Positions 10,294 through 20,087 of a stretch of 64,000 nucleotides of DNA are shown here, piece by piece. How positions within the stretch are numbered: position 1 is the stretch's first letter; each line of letters starts with the position of its first letter. A model generated the notes under the pieces. The model ran no database searches, was not told the origin of the DNA, and worked only from the letters and a program-made list of their open reading frames with translations. Both the position numbers and the translations under genes were made by a program. Origin of the DNA: Buchnera aphidicola str. Ua (Uroleucon ambrosiae) (GTDB lineage Bacteria > Pseudomonadota > Gammaproteobacteria > Enterobacterales > Enterobacteriaceae); contig NC_017259.1 in the NCBI RefSeq assembly GCF_000225465.1, positions 372,001 through 436,000 on the forward strand. Direction: 5' to 3'.

Positions 10294-12087
10294 ATGTCTT
10301 TGATTCATTTGAAAAATGCTTATTTAACATTTAATAATGTAAACATCCTGAAAAATAGTACATTATCTCTTAAAAAAAATGAAAGAGTATGTTTAATTGG
10401 AAAAAATGGAACTGGTAAATCAACTTTATTAAAAGTCATTAATAAACAACAAGATTTAGATCTTGGTGATGTTATTTATAAAAAAAATATAAAAATATCT
10501 TATTTAAAACAAGATAATCCTATAAATCTAAATATCTCCTTAAATGATTTTATTTATGAAGGATTTAATAATAAAACATACAATGAAAAACACCACATAA
10601 AAAATATAATACAAATAAATAAATTTATTGAATTAATTAAATTAAATAAATATTCTTTACTATCCGATTTATCTGGAGGTTTATTAAGAAAAGCAACTTT
10701 AGCACGTACATTAATAGGAGAGCCTGATATACTTTTACTAGATGAACCTACTAATCATTTAGATATAAAAACTATTCAATGGCTAGAAAAATTCTTAAAA
10801 AAATTTTCTGGTAGTATTTTATTTGTATCACATGATAGAAATTTTATTCAAAATATATCTACTCGTATTGTAGATCTAGATCGCGGAAAATTAATTTCTT
10901 GGCCAGGAAATTATAACAATTTTATCAAACTAAAAAATGAAAGCAATCGTATTGAAATAATACAAAAAAAATTATTTGATAAAAATTTAAATAAAGAAGA
11001 ACAATGGATGAAAAAGAATCTTAAGGCAAGATCTACACGAAATGAAGGAAGAGTGCAAAATTTAAAAATTTTAAGACAAGAAGATCATGATTATAAAAAA
11101 ATAGAAATATTGAATAGTATTTCAATTAATGAATCTAAAAAATACATAGGAAAAATTGTTTTTAAATTAGAAAATATAAAATATTTAATTAATAAAAAAA
11201 TTATTATCCAAAATTTTTCATCAATTGTTCAGTATGGAGATAAAATTGGATTAATCGGTGATAATGGATGTGGAAAAAGCACATTAATTAAAATTTTATT
11301 AGGAATAAATCAACCTAAAACAGGAAAAATTTACATAAGTAATCAATTAAAAATATCATATTTTGATCAAAACCGATCTGCTTTAAATCTAAATAAATCT
11401 ATTATTGAAAATATATCTTATGGTAAAGAGTATTTTTCTTTAAATGGTAAAGAAATACATATAATAAGTTATCTAAAAAACTTTCTTTTTAAACCTAATC
11501 AATTAAAATCTTTAGTGAAAACATTATCTGGTGGAGAATGTAATAGATTATTGCTAGCTCAATTATTTTTACAACCTAGTAATGTCTTAATTCTTGATGA
11601 ACCAACAAATGATCTAGATTTAGATACTTTGCAATTAATAGAAAAAATTATTATAAACTATACAGGTACTGTTTTAATTGTTAGTCATGACGAAACTTTT
11701 ATTAATAATACAGTTAATAAATGTTGGTTATTTAAAAAAAATGGACATATTGAAACTCATTTAGGAAATTACAAATCTTTTAAAAAAACAAATAATAATT
11801 TAATAATCAAACAAAAAATATGCCATGTTTCTTCAAAAAATATAAAAACAAAAATATCAAATACTTTAATCAAGGAATTAAATCAAACATTACATAAAAT
11901 AGAAAAAATAGAAGAAATAATTAAAAATTTACAAAAATTAATTAATGAACCAAATTTTTTTAAAAAAAAATTAGAAGAAAAATTACCAATACTTCACACA
12001 TTATCTAAAGAAGAAAAAAAACTAACACACAATATGATGTATTGGGAAAAATTAGAAAAAAAAATACATCAAAAAAATATTACATGA
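10294..12087 (+). CDS. uup: ABC-F family ATPase Uup
   Basis: Cytosolic ABC-F protein with two ATPase cassettes and no membrane domain; the family acts on ribosomes, and E. coli Uup also affects precise transposon excision. Walker A motifs are GKNGTGKST (about residue 37) and GDNGCGKST (about 324); signatures LSGGLLRKA and LSGGECNRL precede LLLDEPTNHLD and LILDEPTNDLD. The linker is rich in Lys/Arg/Glu. It has 597 aa (E. coli 635), and a coiled-coil-like C-terminus is kept. It follows rlmL closely, probably in one transcript. Confidence 0.93.
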   Translation: MSLIHLKNAYLTFNNVNILKNSTLSLKKNERVCLIGKNGTGKSTLLKVINKQQDLDLGDVIYKKNIKISYLKQDNPINLNISLNDFIYEGFNNKTYNEKHHIKNIIQINKFIELIKLNKYSLLSDLSGGLLRKATLARTLIGEPDILLLDEPTNHLDIKTIQWLEKFLKKFSGSILFVSHDRNFIQNISTRIVDLDRGKLISWPGNYNNFIKLKNESNRIEIIQKKLFDKNLNKEEQWMKKNLKARSTRNEGRVQNLKILRQEDHDYKKIEILNSISINESKKYIGKIVFKLENIKYLINKKIIIQNFSSIVQYGDKIGLIGDNGCGKSTLIKILLGINQPKTGKIYISNQLKISYFDQNRSALNLNKSIIENISYGKEYFSLNGKEIHIISYLKNFLFKPNQLKSLVKTLSGGECNRLLLAQLFLQPSNVLILDEPTNDLDLDTLQLIEKIIINYTGTVLIVSHDETFINNTVNKCWLFKKNGHIETHLGNYKSFKKTNNNLIIKQKICHVSSKNIKTKISNTLIKELNQTLHKIEKIEEIIKNLQKLINEPNFFKKKLEEKLPILHTLSKEEKKLTHNMMYWEKLEKKIHQKNIT

Positions 12088-12140
12088 TATTAAAATCATC
12101 ATATAAAAATTATTTTTATTTTTAAAAAGCATCAAAAATA

Positions 12141-13091
12141 TTATTTTTGTAATGCATAATTTTTCATACATAATGTAGAACAACATTTTTGAAAATATAT
12201 CATGCATTGATAACATTGAATAAAAAGAAGATGACATAAATTATATTGACAGTTCACATAAGTATCAGCAGGTTGATTACATTGTTGACAAAAAGATATT
12301 ATTTCATTTGAAATTTTTTCACTCATGCGATAATCAAAAACAAAATTACTTCCCTTGAATAAAATTGGTAATCCTTTTTTTTTAGCATCATGTACATAAC
12401 CAAGAATTCCTCCATCTATGTGATATATATTTTTAAAACCATTAAAAAGCATCCAAGCAGTTGCCTTTTCACAACGAATACCACCAGTACAATACATAAC
12501 AATGTTCTTATTTTTGGCATAACTCATTACCTTTATTACAGTTTTTAACTGTTCACGAAAAGTTGAGCTTTTAATTTCTATTGCATTTTCAAAATGACCA
12601 ATAGCATATTCATAAGAATTTCTCATATCAACAAAGATCGTATTTTTGTCATTTAACATTAAATTTACAGTTTTAGATTTAATATAAATACCAACATGAT
12701 CAGGATTAAAAAAATCTTGCGTAATACCATCTTGTACAATTTTATGTCTAATTTTAACAGATAGAACCCAGAAAGAAGTATTATTATTTAATGCTTTATT
12801 AATACGTAAATTTTTTAATTGAGTATCTAATTGAGTTAAAAATTTTATTAATAATGAATAATATTGTTTTGGAATACTTATTTGCGCATTAATTCCTTCT
12901 TGAGCAATATAAACACGTCCTAAAATATTATATTGATTAAAATATTGATAAATTATATCTCTATATTTTTTAACATCATGAATGATAAAATATTTATAAA
13001 AAGATAATGTTAAACGTTCATCATTGTTAGATAAGATACGTTTTTTTAGTTCATTTCTAGAAGTAAGATTATGTAGAATAGACATATACAA
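12141..13091 (-). CDS. trhO: tRNA uridine(34) hydroxylase TrhO (rhodanese-like)
   Basis: Formerly YceA. It performs oxygen-dependent hydroxylation of U34 in tRNAs as the first step to 5-methoxy/5-carboxymethoxy-uridine. The N-terminal ferredoxin-like domain is followed by a rhodanese domain with the active-site loop CTGGIRCEK (about residue 200); the Cys-rich C-terminus (CQQC...C...C) is typical. It has 316 aa, shorter than E. coli YceA (350). It is convergent with uup and lies downstream of valS on the same strand. Confidence 0.9.
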   Translation of the reverse strand: MYMSILHNLTSRNELKKRILSNNDERLTLSFYKYFIIHDVKKYRDIIYQYFNQYNILGRVYIAQEGINAQISIPKQYYSLLIKFLTQLDTQLKNLRINKALNNNTSFWVLSVKIRHKIVQDGITQDFFNPDHVGIYIKSKTVNLMLNDKNTIFVDMRNSYEYAIGHFENAIEIKSSTFREQLKTVIKVMSYAKNKNIVMYCTGGIRCEKATAWMLFNGFKNIYHIDGGILGYVHDAKKKGLPILFKGSNFVFDYRMSEKISNEIISFCQQCNQPADTYVNCQYNLCHLLFIQCYQCMIYFQKCCSTLCMKNYALQK

Positions 13092-13140
13092 TACCTTTAG
13101 TTAATGTAATAAAATAAGACATAAAATTATTTTATACAAA

Positions 13141-15993
13141 TTAATTTTGTAAAACTTTTATTTGATTAGATATTTTTTTTAATGTGTCATTTAATTCTAA
13201 TAATTTATTTTTTTCTTGATTAACTATATTTATTGGAGCAAATTTTAAAAAATTTTTATTAAAAACTATATTTTGAATTTTAGATATATTGATTTTAATT
13301 TTATTTTTTTCTTTTTTTAAACGTTCTAATTCTTTTTCTTTGTCGATTATTTTTATAATTGGAATAAAAATTTCTACTCCATCTATAATTTCTTTAATAC
13401 ATAAATCTTTATTATATGTTTCAAAAATAATAGTAATACTATCTAAAAAAGATATACTTTTTATAAGTAATATATTTTCTTTAATAATTTTTTCTTTTTC
13501 ATTATTTATATTATATATAAATAATGGTAATAATTTATTAGAACGAATATTCATTTTAACTCTGATATTTCTTAAAAAAATAACAATCTTTTTTATCCAG
13601 TTCATATTTGTTAATATTTTTTTATCAAATAAATTTTGATGATATTCTGGAAAAGGTTCTAACATAATTGTTTTTTTTGTAATATTTTTTATCAATTTAA
13701 TACGTTGCCAAATAATTTCTGTTATAAAAGGCATCACAGGATGTGAGAGTTTTAAAATAGATTCTAGAACATATATTAAAATATTTTTAGTAGAATTAAT
13801 TTCTTCAGGTACGCTTATTTTAATAATTACTTTTACAAATTCTAAATACCAATCACAAAAAATATTCCAAATAAAATCATATAAAATATTAGATGCAATA
13901 TCAAATCGATAAGTATCTAATGATTGACGATATAATTTTATTGTATGATTCAATTTTATTAAAATCCATTTATTTACTAAAATCATATCATCATTCATAT
14001 TAAATTTTATAAACTGATGATTTTGTGTATTATTTATAACAAATCTACTAGCATGCCACAGTTTATTACAAAAATTACGATATCCTTTTAATCGATTCAT
14101 GTCCCATTTTATATCACGTGTACTAGAAGCTAACGCTAAAAATGTAAAACGTAATGCATCTGTTCCAGTAGATGTAATACCTTCTGGAAATTGTTTTAAA
14201 GTGCATTGAATAATTTTATTAGATAATTTTGGATTTAATAAATTTTTTATTCTTTTTTTAATTAAGTTATTTAAAGAAATTCCATCTATCATGTCTAATG
14301 GGTCAATAACATTTCCTTTTGATTTCGACATTTTTTTTCCATATTCATCTCGAATTAATCCTGTTATATAAATATTTTTAAAAGGTACTTCTGGATGATT
14401 ATGTTTATCTTTAATCAAATACATTGTTAACATAATCATTCTAGCTATCCAAAAAAAAATGATATCAAATCCACTTACTATAATGTTAGTAGGATGAAAA
14501 ATTTTTAAAAACTTAGTTTTTTTAGGCCATCCTAATGTAGAAAAAGTCCATAAACCCGAAGAAAACCATGTATCTAATACATCAGTATCTTGCTCTAATA
14601 ATATATTTTCTGAAATATTATATTTTTGACGTATTTCTTTTTCATTTTGTCCAACATATATATTTTTTTGATCATCATACCAGACTGGAATACGGTGTCC
14701 CCACCATAATTGACGAGAAATACACCAATCTTCAATATTATTCATCCAAGATAAATACATTCTTTCATATTGTTCTGGTATAAACTTAATTTTTTTATTT
14801 TTTACAGCATGAATAGCTTCTTGAGCTAATTTTGATGTTTTTAAATACCATTGATTTGTAAGAATAGGTTCGATAATAGAATCGCTTCTATCACTATAAG
14901 GGACAACAATATCAGATCCTTCAACATGTTCAATTAATTTTAATTTTTCTAATTCTTCAACAACTTTTATTCGTGCTGATAAAATATCTAACTGTTGAAA
15001 TTGATATGGAATATATGCGCTATATTGATCAGATATTTCACCTTTATGATTATAAACTTCAGAACTAGACTTAATACGACCATCAAGTGTAAAAATATTA
15101 ATCATGGGTAATTTATGATTTACACCTACTGTATAATCATTGAAATCATGCGCAGGAGTAATTTTAACGCAACCAGTACCTTTTTCTAAATTAGCATATT
15201 GATCTCCAATAATAGGAATTACTCTATTTACCAAAGGAGATAACACAAATTTTCCAATAAGAAAACTATAATTCGGATCTTTAGGATTAATAGCAATAGC
15301 TGTATCGCCTAATAAAGTTTCAGGTCTAGTAGTGGAAACTACTAAATATTTCATTTTATTTCTTATAAGAAAATCATTTTGAATAATTGGGTAACGAATA
15401 AACCATTTTTTTCCTTTAACTATACGATGATCAACTTCTAAATCTGAAACTACAGTTTCTAATTTTGTATCCCAATGTACTAATCTTTTTTTTTGATAAA
15501 TAAAGTTATTTTTATAAAATATAATAAAAGCTTCTCTTACAGCAATAGATATTTCAGGATCTAAAGTAAATTTTTCATGCTCCCAATCAACTGATATACC
15601 TAAACGTCTCATTTGTTTTTTTATAATATCGCTAGATTTTTTTTTCCATATCCAAATTTTTTTTATAAATTCATGTCTACTATAATCTTTTTTAGTTTTT
15701 TGTTCGTCTAAAAATATTTGACGTTCAACTAATATTTGCGTTGCGATACCTGCATGATCTGTTCCAACTTGCCAAAATGTGTTTTTTCCTTGCATTCTAT
15801 GATAACGAATTAAAACATCCATAATAGTCTGTTGAAATGCATGACCCATATGTAGACTACCTGTAATATTAGGAGGAGGCATCATGATGCAAAATGTTGT
15901 TTTTTTTGTATAATCAGGTTTAAAAAATCCATTTTTTTCCCAAAAATTATACAAAGATTCTTCAAGATATTTAGGATTATAATTTTTTTCCAT
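13141..15993 (-). CDS. valS: Valyl-tRNA synthetase
   Basis: Class Ia synthetase charging tRNA-Val, with a CP1 editing domain. The HIGH-type motif is PPNITGSLHMGHA (residues about 39-51) and KMSKSKGN is the second signature. The tRNA-binding C-terminal coiled coil is visible as a Lys/Glu/Asn-rich tail. It has 950 aa, virtually the E. coli length (951). It is downstream of pepA; holC, which lies between pepA and valS in E. coli, is absent from the 103-base gap. It appears intact. Confidence 0.97.
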   Translation of the reverse strand: MEKNYNPKYLEESLYNFWEKNGFFKPDYTKKTTFCIMMPPPNITGSLHMGHAFQQTIMDVLIRYHRMQGKNTFWQVGTDHAGIATQILVERQIFLDEQKTKKDYSRHEFIKKIWIWKKKSSDIIKKQMRRLGISVDWEHEKFTLDPEISIAVREAFIIFYKNNFIYQKKRLVHWDTKLETVVSDLEVDHRIVKGKKWFIRYPIIQNDFLIRNKMKYLVVSTTRPETLLGDTAIAINPKDPNYSFLIGKFVLSPLVNRVIPIIGDQYANLEKGTGCVKITPAHDFNDYTVGVNHKLPMINIFTLDGRIKSSSEVYNHKGEISDQYSAYIPYQFQQLDILSARIKVVEELEKLKLIEHVEGSDIVVPYSDRSDSIIEPILTNQWYLKTSKLAQEAIHAVKNKKIKFIPEQYERMYLSWMNNIEDWCISRQLWWGHRIPVWYDDQKNIYVGQNEKEIRQKYNISENILLEQDTDVLDTWFSSGLWTFSTLGWPKKTKFLKIFHPTNIIVSGFDIIFFWIARMIMLTMYLIKDKHNHPEVPFKNIYITGLIRDEYGKKMSKSKGNVIDPLDMIDGISLNNLIKKRIKNLLNPKLSNKIIQCTLKQFPEGITSTGTDALRFTFLALASSTRDIKWDMNRLKGYRNFCNKLWHASRFVINNTQNHQFIKFNMNDDMILVNKWILIKLNHTIKLYRQSLDTYRFDIASNILYDFIWNIFCDWYLEFVKVIIKISVPEEINSTKNILIYVLESILKLSHPVMPFITEIIWQRIKLIKNITKKTIMLEPFPEYHQNLFDKKILTNMNWIKKIVIFLRNIRVKMNIRSNKLLPLFIYNINNEKEKIIKENILLIKSISFLDSITIIFETYNKDLCIKEIIDGVEIFIPIIKIIDKEKELERLKKEKNKIKINISKIQNIVFNKNFLKFAPINIVNQEKNKLLELNDTLKKISNQIKVLQN

Positions 15994-16096
15994 AATTTTG
16001 TACTATTATTTTTTAATAAAAAAGAAGGCGATATTGCCAGATATCAATAAAAAGATTTTTATATTTAACAAATAATTATTTATTGGTTTTTAATAT

Positions 16097-17605
16097 TTAT
16101 TCATCATAATTATTTAGTTGATTCAATAAAAATTGACATAATAGTTCTACAGGACGTCCAGTTGCGCCTGATTTTTTATTAGACGTCCATGCAGTACCAG
16201 CAATGTCTAAATGTGCCCATTTATATTTTTTTGTGAAATTCGAAAGAAAACAAGCTGCAGTTATGGCTCCAGCAGAACTTGTTCCAGTATTAGAAAAATC
16301 TGCAATATTAGAAGTTAATTTTTTTTGATATTCTGAAACTAATGGTAAAGACCATACTTGATCATTTGTTTGTTGTGAAGCAAGATATAATTGTTTTTCA
16401 AGATCTTGATTATTGCTAAAAAGACCACTAATTGATTCTCCTAAAGCTGTAACACAAGCTCCAGTTAATGTAGCAATATCAATGACTATGTCAGGAGCAA
16501 AACGTTCTACATATGTTAATGAATCACATAAAACTAAACGTCCTTCTGCATCTGTATTTAATATCTCTACTGTTTTACCTGACATAGTAGTTAACACATC
16601 TCCAGGTCTAAAAGCTTGACTTCCCGGCATATTTTCACAACCAGATAAAATACCTATTATTGTTAAAGGAAGTTCTAATTCAGCTACCATAATTAATATA
16701 CCATATACAGCTGCAGCACCACACATATCATATTTCATATAATGCATATTAGCAGAAGGTTTTATAGATATCCCACCAGAATCAAATGTTAACCCCTTTC
16801 CTACTAAAACAATGGTTTTTTTTGTAATAATATCTTTTCTAGAATATTTAATTATAGACATAAAAGATTTATTCCTTGCTCCGTTGCCAACAGCTAAATA
16901 TGCATGCATTCCTAATTTTTTCATTTGCTCCATATCAATAATTTCGATAGTAATATTTTTTTTATATTTTTTGTATAATTTTTTTACTTCATAAGATAAA
17001 TATAATGGATTACAAATATTTGGTGGTAAATTGCTTAAATTTTTAGCTGATTGAATACCATGACTGATTGCTAATGAATGTTTTAAAGATACTTGTGCAT
17101 GATGTAAATCATATTTTATCAGTACGTTAAAAGTAATATGATTTATATTTAAATTATTTTTTTTAACGCTATTTATTTTAAGAATATTATAGAAACTATT
17201 TTCTATAGAAAGCAACAAAACTCTAATAATCCAATATATGTTATTATTAACATCAATAATTAATTCTGAAAAAGAATAAATTACATTTTTGACAGCAAGC
17301 TTTTTTAACACTTTTGTACTGCTTTCTATAATTTTTTTGAAATCTGATTTATGTATTTTATTTTTATTTCCACAACCTACTAATAATATTCTTTTCGAAA
17401 TAATATTAGGTATATTGTATAATAAAAGTGTTTCTCCTATTTTACCTTGAATATCACCTAACTTAACTAAAGATGAAATATAATTATCACTGCATTTATT
17501 TAAATCATGTAAAGATTCAGAAAATTCACATGATGAAAAAATCGCTAAAATAATGCAATCAGTATTTTCTTGCTCTAATAAACAGTTTTTTACAAAAAAA
17601 TTCAT
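16097..17605 (-). CDS. pepA: Leucyl aminopeptidase PepA (M17)
   Basis: Hexameric metallo-aminopeptidase that degrades peptides and, in E. coli, also binds DNA (Xer recombination, carAB control). The M17 signature NTDAEGRLVL is present (about residue 351 onward), as are VGKGLTFDSGGISIKP with metal ligands Lys and Asp and the GAAAVYG region. It has 502 aa (E. coli 503). It is divergent from argI across a 257-base spacer that must hold both promoters. A role in recycling amino acids is the simplest reading. Confidence 0.96.
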   Translation of the reverse strand: MNFFVKNCLLEQENTDCIILAIFSSCEFSESLHDLNKCSDNYISSLVKLGDIQGKIGETLLLYNIPNIISKRILLVGCGNKNKIHKSDFKKIIESSTKVLKKLAVKNVIYSFSELIIDVNNNIYWIIRVLLLSIENSFYNILKINSVKKNNLNINHITFNVLIKYDLHHAQVSLKHSLAISHGIQSAKNLSNLPPNICNPLYLSYEVKKLYKKYKKNITIEIIDMEQMKKLGMHAYLAVGNGARNKSFMSIIKYSRKDIITKKTIVLVGKGLTFDSGGISIKPSANMHYMKYDMCGAAAVYGILIMVAELELPLTIIGILSGCENMPGSQAFRPGDVLTTMSGKTVEILNTDAEGRLVLCDSLTYVERFAPDIVIDIATLTGACVTALGESISGLFSNNQDLEKQLYLASQQTNDQVWSLPLVSEYQKKLTSNIADFSNTGTSSAGAITAACFLSNFTKKYKWAHLDIAGTAWTSNKKSGATGRPVELLCQFLLNQLNNYDE

Positions 17606-17862
17606 AGCATTTTCACTTATTTTAAAATAGTTTATTCAATTTAACACGATTAATATTAAAATTTTTCTTACTAAAAAAAAGAATATATTTTTATATGCTG
17701 CTAATATTTTAATATAATATTCAATCAAAATGTTTTATTTTTTTTTAAAATTTTATTTATATAATTTAAATTTAATATAAAATATTATATACTATAAAAA
17801 TAATTTTTCTTCAATTTGAATTTATAAAAATATATTTTCATATTAACAATGAGTTTTTAATT

Positions 17863-18879
17863 ATGAACAATCTTTATAAACGTAATTGTTTAAGACTATT
17901 AGATTTTAATTTATTAGAGTTAGAACATATAATTAAATTATCTAAAAAATTAAAACAAAATAAAAAAAATAATGAAGAAATTCAATTACTTAAAAAAAAG
18001 AACATTGCTTTAATTTTTGAAAAAGAATCAACTAGGACAAGATGTGCTTTTGAATTAGCTGCATTTGATCAAGGAGCACATATTACATACCTTGGACCAG
18101 GTAGTACTCATATTGGAAAAAAAGAATCAATTGAAGATACAGCAAAAATACTTGGACGTTTATATGACGGCATTCAATATAGAGGACATAATCATAAAAC
18201 AATAGAAATTTTAGCAAAATATTCAAAAGTTCCAGTTTGGAATGGATTGACTGAAAAATTTCATCCAACACAATTATTTGCAGATTTATTAACTATACAA
18301 GAAATATTTCCAAATAAAAAATTTCATGAAATAAAATGTGCATATGTTGGAGACACGCGTAATAACATAGGAAATAGTTTGTTAGAAGCTGCTTTATTAT
18401 GTAATTTCGATCTTCGTTTCATTGCACCTAAAAAATATTGGCCAGAAAAAAAACTATTAAAATTTTATCAAGCAAAAACAAGCGATCATACATCAAATAT
18501 AATATGTACTGAAAATATTCAACAAGGAGTAAAAAATGTAGATTTTATATATACTGATGTTTGGGTTTCAATGGGAGAATCTAAAGAAACTTGGAAACAA
18601 AAAATTCAATTATTACATAATTATCAAGTCAATTCTGCAATGTTAGATATGACTAATAATCCAAATGTAAAAGTATTACATTGTCTTCCTGCTTTACATG
18701 ACGATAATACTGAAATTGGGAAAGATTTGTTTAAAAAATATGGATTTAAAAATGGAGTAGAAATAACTAATGATGTATTTCAAAAAAATGAAAAAATTAT
18801 TTTTGAACAAGCTGAGAATCGATTACATACTATAAAAGCAATTCTCATATCTAGTTTGTTAAAACAAATAAATTTTTAA
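17863..18879 (+). CDS. argI: Ornithine carbamoyltransferase
   Basis: Joins carbamoyl phosphate to ornithine, giving citrulline for arginine, an amino acid the symbiont is known to supply to aphids. The carbamoyl-phosphate site ESTRTR (residues about 55-60), HPTQ (near 134) and the ornithine-site HCLPA (near 272) are intact. It has 338 aa (E. coli ArgI 334). In E. coli-type symbiont genomes pyrBI follow argI; here that region is a relic, so this may be the only remaining carbamoyl-transferase using carbamoyl phosphate. No ARG box was recognised upstream. Confidence 0.96.
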   Translation: MNNLYKRNCLRLLDFNLLELEHIIKLSKKLKQNKKNNEEIQLLKKKNIALIFEKESTRTRCAFELAAFDQGAHITYLGPGSTHIGKKESIEDTAKILGRLYDGIQYRGHNHKTIEILAKYSKVPVWNGLTEKFHPTQLFADLLTIQEIFPNKKFHEIKCAYVGDTRNNIGNSLLEAALLCNFDLRFIAPKKYWPEKKLLKFYQAKTSDHTSNIICTENIQQGVKNVDFIYTDVWVSMGESKETWKQKIQLLHNYQVNSAMLDMTNNPNVKVLHCLPALHDDNTEIGKDLFKKYGFKNGVEITNDVFQKNEKIIFEQAENRLHTIKAILISSLLKQINF

Positions 18880-18925
18880 AATATAGTTTTATAAATTACA
18901 ATTAAAAATTTTATATTTTTTTTGT

Positions 18926-19330
18926 ATGTATATTTACATAATTCATAATATTGTTTAATAATTGATATAAAATAAAAGTTATTTTGATTATATTTCAATT
19001 AATTAAACTTAAACTTATACTTATTTATAAGATTACTTAAAATCTTCATTTAAATATTAATATTTTTCAATTAAAACAATATAAAATATAATATCTCTTT
19101 AAAAACACAATAATTCTAATTATGAGTTTAACATTATTTAATTAAAAATATGTGATATTTTAACAATAAAAATTAAACAAATTATACACTTAAATATTAT
19201 GAAATATATTTATATAATTATTTCTTCAAAAAGTATACTTTTTGAATAATTTATTTAATAAATTTATATATAAAAATATTTAAATGTTATTTTCAAAACA
19301 ATCATGAAATACAGTTCAAGATAAAATAAT
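18926..19330 (+). pseudogene. pyrB: Eroded relic of pyrB (aspartate carbamoyltransferase catalytic chain)
   Basis: From a possible ATG at 18926 the region has no open frame, yet fragments of PyrB recur in order and at the expected distances. Near 19063 the reading FFN*NNIKYNISLKT parallels FFEASTRTRLSFET (expected near 19070). Near 19196 NIMKYIYIII parallels VISSYVDAIII (expected near 19196). Near 19258 FNKFIYKNI*M parallels SNKIPVFNAGD, with Gln of HPTQ further on. Position between argI and ridA is that of pyrBI in related genomes. Identity is low and frames change, so this is inference by eye; the collinearity is the main support. Confidence 0.6.
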
Positions 19331-19636
19331 AAAAGTATAATTAATTATATAAATTAAATATTTTAAAAAATGATGTTATAAATTTAAACTGATCTATATT
19401 GATAACAAACTATTATAGTTATTTAGATAGACTGAAATAAAAATATATTAATATAAATTCAAAAATATTATTTAAAAGTAATAAAAAAAAAATCTAATAA
19501 AAAATTTAAATAATCTATAAAAATTTATACGTATTACTAATTATTTTAATCAATATATATATATATAAAAAATATAGGTATTATAAAAAGGTATGTAAAA
19601 AAACAATCTTTTCATAAATATTCTTATTAAAAAAAA
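19331..19636. other. Non-coding spacer where pyrI would have been
   Basis: No gene is seen. A weak echo of PyrB DILYMTR may occur near 19392 (SILITN), which would require an internal deletion of about 200 bases. The regulatory chain gene pyrI, with its Cys-rich zinc site, has no recognisable trace. A TA dinucleotide run lies at about 19552-19566. Confidence 0.4.
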
Positions 19637-19648
19637 GTGATAATTCAA

Positions 19649-20035
19649 ATGAATAAAATAATAAAAACACAAACAGCCCCCAAACCTATTGGACCTTATT
19701 CTCAAGCTATTCAAATTAATAACATGATTATATTATCAGGGCAAATACCTATTGATATTATATCTCATCATATACCAGATAATATTGCAGAACAAACTTA
19801 TCTTGTATTAAAAAATATTAAATCAATTTTAATACATGCAAAATTTGAAATTAAAGATATTGTTAAAATAACAATATTTACAACTACTTTAAAAAAAATT
19901 AATATTATTAATGAAATTTATAAAAAATTTTTTTTAGATCATACATCAAATTTTCCAGCTCGATCTTGTGTTGAAGTTCAAGCGTTACCTAAAAATGTAA
20001 AGATAGAAATTGAAGCAATGGCATTTAAAACATAG
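19649..20035 (+). CDS. ridA: Reactive imine/enamine deaminase RidA
   Basis: YjgF/RidA hydrolyses 2-aminoacrylate and related imines formed by PLP enzymes such as threonine dehydratase, protecting branched-chain amino acid synthesis. SGQIP and the PARSCVEV motif with the conserved active-site arginine are present, and NVKIEIEAMA ends the fold. The ATG at 19649 gives 128 aa (MNKIIKTQTAPKPIGPY), as in E. coli; an upstream in-frame GTG at 19637 would add four residues and is less likely. It is convergent with deaD. Confidence 0.94.
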   Translation: MNKIIKTQTAPKPIGPYSQAIQINNMIILSGQIPIDIISHHIPDNIAEQTYLVLKNIKSILIHAKFEIKDIVKITIFTTTLKKINIINEIYKKFFLDHTSNFPARSCVEVQALPKNVKIEIEAMAFKT

Positions 20036-20057
20036 TTGATTATTAATTAAAAATTAA

Positions 20058-20076
20058 TATGCCGCAAAGCGGCATA
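20058..20076. terminator. Bidirectional terminator hairpin between ridA and deaD
   Basis: TATGCCGC-AAA-GCGGCATA is a perfect 8-bp stem with a 3-base loop, GC-rich for this genome. The minus strand continues into TTAATTTTT and the plus strand into AAAAATAAAG, so it best serves deaD, but it sits between convergent genes and may stop both. Confidence 0.75.
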
Positions 20077-20087
20077 AAAATAAAGTA

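Noticed and set aside
12052-12237. 61-codon minus-strand open frame at the uup/trhO junction
   Set aside because: Overlaps the 3' ends of both real genes in another frame and has no family similarity.
13289-13639. 116-codon plus-strand open frame inside valS
   Set aside because: It is antisense to the well-conserved valS C-terminal region, composed of Ile/Phe/Leu/Ser from complementing Lys/Asn-rich codons, and resembles no family.
19552-19570. TA dinucleotide run before ridA
   Set aside because: Simple AT-rich sequence; TA runs of this size occur widely in these spacers and prove no function.
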